Shown: positions 38,201 to 50,200 of the stretch, piece by piece
Numbering within the stretch: position 1 is the stretch's first letter
Layout of the letters: every line of letters starts with the position of its first letter
Assembly: GCA_905147135.1 (NCBI GenBank)
Contig: LR990056.1
Coordinates: 72,001 to 136,000 of the forward strand
DNA length: 64,000 bases
Direction of reading: 5' to 3'
DNA from: Blastobasis lacticolella
Taxonomy: Eukaryota > Arthropoda > Insecta > Lepidoptera > Blastobasidae
Position numbers and translations under genes: made by a program
The notes under the pieces: model-generated
The model's input: the letters and a program-made list of their open reading frames with translations, nothing else
Told to the model about the DNA's origin: nothing
Databases searched by the model: none

Positions 38201-41200
38201 TATTACGTTGAAGGCAATTGACGGTTTGACTGTATGATAACTTCACATAACTTTGCAAGAAGCTCAATTTGGATTCAGAATACAGCTGTCAACTGAGTGT
38301 ATCTATTAAACATACTGTCAGGTACAACATTGATAGGAGGATTGCGGTATGCGCAGCTTTTTACATGCCTCCTCCTTCTGCACAACTGTTGTTCCTTGGG
38401 CATTTTAATGGCCGCTGTGGCGAATGGCTCCTCCCATACAAGGACATGGAACATGCTAGGATTGGCAGATCTTCACGCTGGCCTTAACGCTAAATCTTTC
38501 ACAACTTGTTCCAGACGTCAACCAGGATACCGAACATTGACTGTCACACACCGTATTGCTTGAACATTCTACTGACTCCCGTTCTGGACCGATACTCAGT
38601 GTTGGTGTCCTCACCCATCGGTAGGTCGTTGTTGTCGGTTCGTCGCTTCTTGTTGTGATCGAAGGTCACGCATCCGACACTTTCATCAGACCTAAACTGC
38701 AGACCATATGTAGAGTCAAGGGCCAAATTGGCTGCTCAAAGACCTCAAGATCCTCGGCAAGGTGCGGAAGAATTTCACACTAGGACAGCTTCTCAATTTG
38801 TATCATGCACAAGTCCGGTCGTGTATGAAGTACTGTGGTCACCTCCGGGATTGGACAGTCAAGTATCAGTTTGAAGCTCTTAACTTTATCGATGATTGGC
38901 TGATTCGCTGATCGAGTCCCGTCTTCTCGATCTAAGACTTCGACGTAAGATAGCCGGCCTGTCGGTTTTCTACAGTTTCTTAGAAGAGTGCGGGGAAGCG
39001 CCACTATTAAGACGGTTCGACACCCATGCTAAATTTCTCTCGACATTCTTTCATTCGTTTGAGTGTTTAGTAATTATACTCTTAATAAAAGTATTCAATG
39101 GTGCGCAAAATGGGTTTCTATAAATTAATGATTTATAATAAAGCAGTTAAATCGAAAAAGTACAAGTCGCCGCTAGATGGTGTTGTTTTGAGATTTCATT
39201 ATTTTTCTTTTTCATTGCTTTGTTTTATATTATTAACATGTAGAAATCTATTTCGCGCACAATTGGACACATTTACTAACGGCCAATTGCACAAACTTAC
39301 ATTAAAAACATCAAACCTTTGAAGGAATGTCGATCAAACGTTACATAAATTGTGTATGAAAATCGTACCGCCTTAAGAGCTAACACTAACGAAAATAAGT
39401 TAAAAGATTACTGGTCTGCATAGAAAACACTCGTAAGTCGAAGGGTTGGTGCAATATTCAGCTACACTGGACACTAAATGGCAAAGAATTTTAGAAAGGT
39501 TTCGTAATATTAAGTAGGTACTACTGTATCTACGGCATTACCAAGTATACAATCTTTCCTATCTTCGTATGAGGCATCACCTCTGCGTCGATTTCTTTGT
39601 ATTGGATTATGGCTCTAACTTTTTCATTTTACTTACCACTAAAGTGTTGGGGAAGTCCTCAGCGTGCAGCCTGTGGAGGCGGTTTCCCTTCGCCATCAAC
39701 TTGGTGAGGTCAACCGTGGCGGCCACCGCGCGAGGGACCCTCTCCAGCTCGCGGCCTTCGCAGTGCGCCGCCGTCGTGTTGTCGCTCCAATCTTGCCGAC
39801 ACTGGCACGGCCCGCACTCGGAGAGGTCGCATTGCACGCTGGCAGCCGTCACGTTCGCCAACTCACCGCCACTGACACACTTCGCGCCCACCACTTGCGA
39901 ACTCCTGCGAACAGATGAAAGTCCACGTAATACATTACATAGGTTGCAGAACACGTTGACGGTGCCGTCACCGTCGCGCTGGCTATGTTGGTCATTAAGC
40001 GTCCTTTACTATGGTCCGGCGACGTGTGCATGATGAAGATGTCCCACAAATTCCAACCGCAAGGCATTGCGCGGTGTTAATACGAAATTTTGTTTCGTAT
40101 TTCCACCGCTTAAGGTCCTCCGCTGCGGAGACACCAGTGCCCTGCCACGTTGCCAAGCAATCATGCCAGCGAGCCTCCTGCCACTGTCGCGTACCTACGA
40201 CACCTTTGACTCCAATACCAATGGTACAGTTGAATGAACAACTGCGAATCAAATTAGTTTTAAGTATGCTTTTTACGAGTAAATGTCATCCCGCACCTTA
40301 ATTCCCGCAATATGATCGCCGCACAGCCGTATCGGCAGTCGCATTTGAGTGTGAGGTCTACGAGAACGGTGACGTTGGCCTGCACGAGCGCCGCGGTGGC
40401 GGGTGCGCGCGCGCCGCAGCCGCGCTCGTCTTCCGACGCCAGCTGCAGCGGGTTCTGCAGCAGCTCCACCTCGACGCGGTGCCCGCGCGGCGACGGCAGC
40501 CCGGTCCACTGGACGGTATGGGGATACAGTCGTTACAGTTTTAAAAGTAAATACTTAGACTTAGCAGAAACTTGTCTGAAGAGCAAAGCAAAAATCCTGA
40601 CATCGCTTATTCTTCAGATGAAAACACAGCAACGCAAGCGCTATTTGCTCGAAATAAACGTCAATCGCCAGTAATTAAAGTAAAAGTATCAACACGTGCA
40701 GATGCCAAAGGCTGTCCTGTTATAATGAGATTAATAAAAATAATTAATTTTATTGTGTATGTAATTTTGTGGAATTTAAGCCGATATTTCCTTTGTATAG
40801 ATTGACATACAATTGCATTGAATTGACGTACTTAATTATGGATTGTATTGACATTTATTTATAATTGTACTGATATTTATTTTGTATTGAATAATATAAT
40901 CCATTTGCCAAGATACTAAATTAGTTAATAAGACCTTTGATTCTAATACAATATGCACAAAAACATTCTGAAATAAATGATTTTTAATGCCTATGGCATT
41001 TGTCTTATGATAATATTAGTTTGAACAGGTATGGTTAAGAGAAGCTGCTCTACCTCCAGCAAGGTGATACTGTTCCCGGCGAGCCGCAGCCGCCGCAGCC
41101 GCGGCCAGTTCACTCCGAAGCACAGCCCCGTGATCCCCGCGCGTTGCAGGGACAGCTCCTCCAGCGCTTCCGCTTGGTTTTGGAGCTCGTATTCCTCTGT

Positions 41201-44200
41201 TAATACACATGTACATCAATATTGGCATGGCCTCGATTCGCACCTAGCAAATTAAGTAGGGCAAAGATGTCTCCCCATGCCACCCGGTCCATGCACAGGA
41301 AGGAGAGGCCGGACCGAGAAGCGATGACTTGACGCCGTTAAGGATGACATGCGTGTCAACAAACTCACCACCAAGGATGCCAAACAGCTAGACAAGTGGA
41401 CAAGGAGAATTATAAAGATGGGCCCTAAGCCCTCGCCCGCGACATCACAATTCCGATATGATGATGATGATGATGATAACATCTAGATACTTACATAATT
41501 TATCTTCACGAAAAACAACAATCCTCTGTTGGGTTTGCGCATTCTAACGCTCTAAAAATCCCTTCATTGGATGTTCTGTCACTGAAATGATGACCATAAT
41601 CAATGAAATGCGTCCACTTGATAGCATTTTAAAGTAAACATCATCATTATCATAATAAAAAAGGCAAAAGTCGAAATTTCTTAATTGAGTAGGACTTATA
41701 TAGTGGATCTTCCAGCTATCCGCACGAGCCGCTTTAGTTCAACCTGTCGCTTGCGGACAGTAAGGCTTGTGTCGAATGAGTGCGTCGTGGGGTAGTGCTC
41801 AGGCCCTCTCGTGATAACAAATAATATTCTTACATTGCTACTAGTTAATATTTACGGTGTTTGTTATTGTAATGGCTTATAACGCACTTCTCAATGTGTA
41901 TTACCAAAATGCGAGGGGCCTGCGCACTAAGACCACAATGTTTTATCGTAATGTGTGCATGAATAGTTATGATTTAATTTTAATAACGGAAACCTGGTTG
42001 TTGGATGGCATTTTGAATAGCGAACTGTTTGATAATAGGTACGTAGTTTGGCGTCGGGACCGAGACTATAGTGCGACTGGCCAGGGGAAGGGAGGTGGTG
42101 TACTCATTGCAGCGCGTAGAGAGTTATGTGTTATAGCCCAGCCTAGGTATCACTCATCCGCGGAGGATTTATGGATTACGGTAGGATGTAGCAACAAACG
42201 ACCACTTCAACCATATTTGAGAGAAAAGGGTGACCCGGCCCCCACGCCACCACCAGACAGACTTTAAAGCGAGCGACTTACCCCACCTTATTCTACCCCT
42301 ACCCACCATGGGGGAAAGAAACGGCAAAAAATCCACAAAGCCTACGTTAATTTTATTTTAATACTTATGTCATAAGTACTTATGAACTAATGTGTGTAGT
42401 AATTTTTCGATGAGAAAATTCAAAATTATTTGCAATGTTCGGATCGTTTGACTAAAATTAATATTAATATTTCATTTACTTTTATTCGTTTTTGCCTATT
42501 TGTCCCAAAATTTACATACACTATTCGGTGCTGTCAGCTCTGTAAACATCTGGATATTATTCAAAGAATTGACAACATCATTAAGAATACTTTGGCTGTA
42601 ATTTTGAATATACGTTTAGGAGAGAGTGAGTGGGTGGTTACAGGCTTCACTTCCAGTGCGTATGGGAGGCCTGGACATAAGATCAATATCCGGTGTTGCC
42701 CTGCCAAGGTTCCTGTCGTCGATTCATGGTACTGCAACTTTAATTAATAAAGTCCTTGTGAACTCGACTTGGGGTACATAAATAAGCCTGCCCAAATTTG
42801 GACCTGCCCATAACTCTCTCTTCGCAGAGGCTATAGGACGGGCCGCTCTGCGAGCACGTACGAAATAATCTCCTTAATACTGCGTAAGCTCAGCGGATCG
42901 TGCCCGTCTCTTAGCCGTTGCTGAATGGAATTCCGGTTTGTGGCTACAAGTCCTTTCTTCGGCGAACACCGGAACATTAATAGATAACACATTGCTGCAT
43001 CACTTTGTTTGGGTTCTTCCTGCTGTGTTCCACACCAGTGTGGCGTTGCTGTTGATCGGCTCGGTCACCACGGCTTATCATGTGTCAGAAGTGCTGGGCG
43101 ATTTTCTCGCCACTCTAGCCTCAACGATATCATTCGTCGGGCCTTTACTAGCGCCAAATGTGCGGCCGTTTTAGTCCGTGGGGACTGGGATGGGCTCCCC
43201 CATCGAAATTTTAAAGATGTCTCAGCACGTCGCGTCGAGGCAAGTTATGATCAAAATGGTGGCCTTTATTTAGCACAGCGTTTGAGCATTGCCATTCAAC
43301 GAGGCAATGCCGCCAGCATTTTGGGCACCTTGCCTAACGGCAGCGGTTTATTAGAATAGCTTCTTAATATATTTTTTTGTTTCTTTAGTTTTAAATAAAT
43401 TTAGTCTTAGATTAACCTAGTTTTAGTTAGTTATGTTATCTTCCACTTGTTTATTATTTCCAGTACTAATACATTATTGAATCCTACGTACTAACTTAAA
43501 AGTAGATAAATACCTGTATAGAACAGCAGTTCAGTCCCGTGGACTTTTGTCATTTGCTATTTCAGATATACGAGTATATACATTTACATTAAATGACAAA
43601 AGTCCATGGGACTGAACGGCTGTTCTATACAGGTATTTGGTTTGAATCCCACTGCCGCCAAGTACCAATAACTCTTTTCTGAGTTATGTACATTAGGTGA
43701 ACACTAACCGACGCTTTCATGGTGAGGGAAAACATCGTGATGAAACCTGCACATTCACGCGACTAATTGTGTAACAAAAAGTACAGATTAGTTACGTCAC
43801 AACAAGCACTATTTATCTCTAAAAAATATCTGCCAGTAGGCTTACAACAGTGGGATGTGATAATAAAACGCATATAAGACATGCACTATAATTATAAGTA
43901 TGATCCAATCTGGTCAGGTTCCCCTGGTAGCAGAGGCACGGAGGTCAGATGGCAGTTGCTCCACTATAATTACCTGATCTGCGGAATCCTGGATTATAGT
44001 CATGGCGGCCTCATGCGCGAGAGCACAATCGGGATAGTAACGCCAAGATGATCATCACCATCGTCACTAATGTATAGAGTACTTTTAAAATTGCGGACGT
44101 TTTAGTTCCACGACTACTTCAATTGCGGACATTATGTAACAAGGACATTTTGCTTTTTTAATGCAGTGCCTTTTCAATTGAGGACGTTTTGCTCCCATAC

Positions 44201-47200
44201 CATTTTACGCTATGGACGTTTTAGCAACGAAGACATTTTGCTCTGAGTACCACCTACTCCGAATTACTACTAATTACTTTTTCTTTGTTTTATTTCAATT
44301 TGAAGTTCTCCGCCTCTAAAAACACCTTTATATTTGCTTTCCTATTCTTTTTTTCCACTACATCCGGTCTTCGGCATCATCACGTCGTAAGGCTTTAGCG
44401 TCCAGCTTCCGGTATATTTTCACTTTTCCTGATAGGTACCTACTGTAATAGCTACCTTTAGCCCGTCACCGTGGGCTGGCAGAAAACCATATTAGCAATA
44501 TTCTAAACCTACAGAAAACAAGGAGCCTACCGCAGAAGTCTGCGCGGTTGGAGAGTGGGTTGTCGTCGAGGCTGAGCGAGCGCAGCGCCCGCAGCCGCGC
44601 GCGCGCCAGCGCCGGCACCAGCGCCGCGCCGCCCAGCGCGTTGCGTGACAGCGCCAGCGACTGCAGCGCCACCGGCGCGCGCAGCGCCATCCTGCGGTAC
44701 ACGACATCACTCAAGTAATGGTCTGTGCGCCCTATGATCAGAAAACCCACCTGGCAAACGTGGACATGATGGGAAAACTCTCCACTGGTATTTAGGAAGC
44801 TCAATGTCAGCAGTGGACTGTAGCGGACTGTGGCTTGGGCGGACCGTTTATAAATTGTCTAGGCTATAGGTAGTGATGAGTTAGGACTCTTCGATTTACT
44901 ATTATCGCGAGTAACCCTGGCTATTTTTTCGTGATATAAAGTAGTCTGACACTCGGAAATATCGTTGGTAGCTTCATGGTAGTATTAGCATTTTGAAATG
45001 AATTCTAGTTTCGGAGATTGTCTCCTACATACAATCATACAAACATTTATCTTTGTGATATTATATTAAGTACCAATAGATGTTCAGAATGACGCTGATC
45101 ACTTTCCATCGGGTGTCTGTCAGTTTCTATATCTCTATAGCAAAATAAAAGCCTCACGGATCTATCCGGCTGAGCTGGTTGTCGGAGAGGTCCAGATGTT
45201 CTAGATTCTCGGCGTCGGCCAGCAGGCTAGCGCCGAGGTACACCAGCTCGCAGCGAGTCACCACGAGCTTTCGCAGCCGCTGCGTGGCGCCCGCCAGCAC
45301 GCGCGGCACCGCACCGGGATTCACCGCCTCCAGGATCAGACTCTGCGGGCACGAGTACGATAGCAATCCTTGGCGAGTACGGTTAGAATGAATTCAATAT
45401 ACTTATATACCTGCCCATTAAAGACTAGTTTCAAAGCCAAAGTGAATGAGCTGTTTTTAGCCACACTGCTACAACTTCTACAATGCCATTGGACTAAACC
45501 GAAAAGAACTGGCTCCCTTAACCTACCTACCTGTAAAGCCCCACAGCCTTTCAGGAAATGGTTGGCGTCAGTCGGGATCGTCCATTCTCTTAGCGCGAGG
45601 TGCCGCAGGGCTCCACAGCCACCCATCCCGTAAGCCGTGACTCCGCCCGTCAGCGAAGCCTGCTCGACGGCGGAGGCGGCTGCGAACGGCGGCAGCTGCA
45701 CGCTACCCAAACTCAGCTCGGAGATGCCGCTTAGCGCATTCATCATTGAACCTGACAGCCGGTGCTGCGGATGAGTGACATTTATTTGTAAGTAAGCAGT
45801 CTGAAGAGTCAGAGTAAACTTAGATGGGTATCGCCGCCTCATTCCATTACAAGTAGTGTATTGGTTTTCTTTTATTTATTAACTCTTTTTAAATGCCTGT
45901 AAACAACAATGCCTACCTTTGTTCCGGTAGGTATGAGGAATAATGTTTAAATATTACGTAAAGAAAAAAAAATCTATGTACAGCATGAAGCACTTCAGTT
46001 TCGTCCTCACACATCTGCGGTTCAGCATACTCACGTTACGTTCGTTACTATTAAAGTCGAGATGGAATAGTTTGAGGTTCAGATCGCTGAAGTGCGTGCC
46101 TCGCAGCGGTCGGATAGCCCACATGTCGCGCAATGAAAGGCTGATCACTGCGGAGGGGTCTGCGATGGCGGCGAAGGCCTGGCCTAGACTTCCATTGGCT
46201 GGCGCATCGCATTCCCTCAGCTCAACGGTGTTTCCGCGTACAGGCCGCCCGAGAGGCGTAGGCGCGTCCGACAGCTCCGCGCCGTGTGTCAGACACCACA
46301 CCAGCACGGTTTCTGGTTCCTCTAGCCGTATGGGACCTGGAAACGGAACAATGTACAGCTGTGAATGATTTATTTTATTTTAATTGGAAAGCTTACAGCT
46401 TATATTTTACATTGTTTTATAAACATGTGGGTAAGATGTCACCATATTAGTCGTAGGACAATGCTGGGGCCTAACTCTCGCACTGTAATATTTCGAATTC
46501 AACATTTTTTCTAGCCCCAAATCTCAATAAATAATGAATTTGAAATGTCTATTGCAGCCAAAAAATATTTTCTCAGCTATCTTCGACAGTTGTTTATTTA
46601 CAAAGATCAATTAAAGTTTTTGGCAAAAAAACATGTCGAAGTTGAAATGTCACAGCGCGAGAATCGCCCCCTGGACACATATCTCACGGGGAACTCACGG
46701 CCGTCCGTCGATGTTCGATGTCATAATGAGAAACTTGGATCTTGATTATCTGAATGACTAAATTCATAATCCAAGCTGTGCAAACCTCACATTGACGGTG
46801 AGTTTACGCACCCGCGGGATAGACGAGCGTCACGGTGTGTTTGCTTTCGTGGTGCTTCTTGATGTTTAGTCTCACGGGCGGCAAGCCGGCGAACATGGCG
46901 TCTGTTAGCGGCGGCGTGGGCTGCGGGTTAAAGATGTGCAGCTCGGGCGTCACCGCCAGCGCCGCTCCGAGCGGCCTCAGCGCCGCGGCGTAGCCCTCGG
47001 CCGGCGGCACGCAGTACCGCACCTGTAATTACCATCGTTGTCGTCATCGTAAGCTCATAACCATCCACTCCTGCACTCCAGCCTACGGAGAAACTACCTG
47101 GGGCTGCAGTCTCGACAAAGGTAGCGATCGCAAACTTGTCGATTTCGGTCTTTATGTCATAATGGTTAGATTTTAGCGATGTTCCGGAGTCTGTACCTTA

Positions 47201-50200
47201 GAGACAAAACGTCAAATAAAGAAGAAAAGGAAGTCTTTCATGGACTTCATCATCATCATAATCATCATATTAGCCAGAAAACGTCCACTGCTGTCCATAG
47301 GCCATTTAGGTCCATTTAGTCCATTTTTTTAATTAATTAAATAAATAAATAAATAGGCGTCCCCCAGAGATCTCCACAAAGGCCGGTCCTGTGCCTTGTG
47401 CCCACCTTGTGGGAGGCCTACCCACGCTGCGTCTTCCGGTACGTGGCCGCCACTCGAGAACTTTACTGTCCCATCGGCCATCTGTTCTTCGAGCTATGTG
47501 CCCTAACCTTGGTTCGCTTACGGATCTCCTCATTTCTGATTCGATCGCGCAAAGAAACTTCGAGCCTAGCTCTTTCCATTGTCCTTTGTCATGACATTTT
47601 TTTTTGTCATGGACTTAGGTACTACCCAAGAAAGTCCATGGCGTCTGTACACTCGAAGCTATCGGCTTCGAAGAATTCGGCTACTCGAAGAATTCGGCTG
47701 TCAACTTATCGAGAAGCAAGGTAGACTTATCGAGCTTTGATAATATTTATTGACTTTTTTTGAAATTCTTATAACATGGCAAAAGCATATTTGGCGTATG
47801 ATTTGTTACTCATCGAACATCGACGCGAAATGGTGAGGTGAACAGGAAGAGTTTCGAACTTGAAAGTTGGGACAAATTTTGAAAGTTATTAACGAACTTT
47901 ACTAGTGTATCAATTGTTGATTAAGAATTTATTTCGTAAGATCTATGCATTACTTAATGTCAATAATTTAAGCTTTTTTAATACTGAACTAAAATAGTGA
48001 ACAAAATAGAGTTTGTATGTCTCTAGGTACATTTATTCTTTACTTTCTATAAACTGGCGGTTTTATTAACATTGTAGTCCAACATGAACGTTATTTAGCT
48101 CTTGATGGATTCAAATAAATTACAGAGAAGAGTTTCAACATTAATTACTTAATACTATATTGATAGAAGCAGGAAAAATATTGTGAAGAAATATTGTAGG
48201 CTAATAATTTCAGTTTAAAACCACATACAGCCGATTATTATTGAATATATTTATCTGGTTTTCCTTTTTTAACATTATCCTAGTTAGTAACATTTTACAT
48301 GAACCAGTTTTAAATCAATCTTTATGCAGGACGTGAGTGTTTCTTTGTTCCCTATTTCGAAGACAATGCGCAAGAGGTTACATGCTTTCTGCGCCTGTTG
48401 CAATCGAGGGATGTAAGTACAAATTTTCTATTTCAAACCTTAAGCTTTTCTGTTAGATTATAAAACTGGTCTTTGTTCTAGAGTTCCACATCGACTAGAA
48501 AAATCCAAAACAAAATCGCTTCCAGATTTGCGTAAAGATCCAGAGAAGAAACAAGATCTAATAAGGCGAGATAGCATTTAAAGTCGATATTTATTAGATT
48601 CAATATTGTAAAAAGTTATTAAAACGATGTTATTCTAAAAAATAGTTTTAATTATAGGTCTAATTACAATTAAATACAATCTATTAAAGTACAAACTTAA
48701 TATTACAGATTTAGAGACACGGTAGTGTCTTGCGCCAAGTAGACGTTTAACATATGTTACAAATTTAATTTACTAAGTCAAAGTTTGTCATTTTTCGACG
48801 ATAATACTTGACAATTTTCACTATAAATTATAGTTTGACTCAGTATGACTCACTGTTGTCAACTATTATGAGACTACTGAGAGTTTGCCTTTGGTGGGGC
48901 ATGGGAATCATAGGTTGATTGAGGTATCGGAAAGGGAACACTTTCAGTAGTCCGACAATAAAGCTTCACAAGCTGTCATCAGATAAGCCATTAGATATAA
49001 AATTGACGTAAGCTGCGTCATTGATCCTTAGCAGTTGCATCATCTTGAAATCTCTTGCCTTGAATGCTATTCTGTAAGGAGTTTCGTAATTAAAGTTTAT
49101 TGCTCCTTTCTGGACACTAGCTTGCCTGCAAAGCCACTCAGCAAGTTGGTAATTTTTAGTTTTTGCGGCGATATGCAGCAAAGTATTCCCTGTTATAAGC
49201 TCTCTTGCGTTCATATCTTCGCCATTTTCCACGAGGGATTTTATTTTCTTTATAGCATTATCCTGATCTTGAATAGCAACAATATGAATGTATTTTCTTC
49301 CGAAATGATCATAAGTATCAGATTCAATCAACCTCGTACTTTCTTCATCTCTGATGTTACTTCCCATCGCAATGCAGATTGTTACTGATCTCGAAAGTGC
49401 GATCCTGAAATAGAATAAAACTAAATTACGCAATATGTAACATCTGTGCCAACTCATGATGCGCGCGCATGAACACGTTTTTATTTATACAATGTAGGAA
49501 ATTTTAGGCCTTCTGTGTGATACTGAGGTCTAGTGTCAAACTTAATGGATGTTATTACATCATCCTCGGGATCAAAAGACTTGCACTTATTATATAAACA
49601 ATATAACAATGATAATATGATTGAAAACATTTCCGAGCATGTGTGCGATGAAACTTGGCACACATTTTCTAGCTTACCACGTGTTTACGATTCATTCAAG
49701 CCCTTTACTATGCCAAGGTTACTACGCGTGACATAACACGTGTGTCACAGGCCAACGGCTTCAAAAGTGTTTATCAAGTTTTCACTAATTAGTTGGTGTA
49801 GATAACAAAAAAAGTCCGTAACTGATCTATCTTAACGTGTAATGAACCAACGACCTACAGTTGTTTGCTCAAGACGATTGACGTCAATGTTGATCAGAGT
49901 TTACGTGCGTAGTAGGCAGGTGAATGCACTGGAGTTCTTGGTTGGTAACTGAAGGTCAGTGATGGCTATAAACTATCGATTTTATTGATGTGTATTTTGG
50001 ATTTGGGCCAAAGATATATTCGTATCAATTTGAATTTTAGTGGATTTATATTTTGAATGTATGACACCTCCCCTTTAGTTTTCACTAGACTTCATAAAAA
50101 TCTAACTATTGTATTTGTCCTTGTTACAAGACTTTTTCCAAATTTGCTGGATATGGTATATACAAAATACATATAGTTTAAAAGTTTGTATATATACGCG

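Noticed and set aside
49367..49457. Upstream ATG extending the vankyrin N-terminus by 30 residues
   Set aside because: The TATA box spacing puts the transcription start about at this ATG, and the extension has no ankyrin-like or signal sequence.
49481..49663. 60-aa minus ORF with a hydrophobic stretch upstream of the vankyrin gene
   Set aside because: It overlaps the vankyrin TATA box and an opposite ORF. No promoter, splice sites or family.
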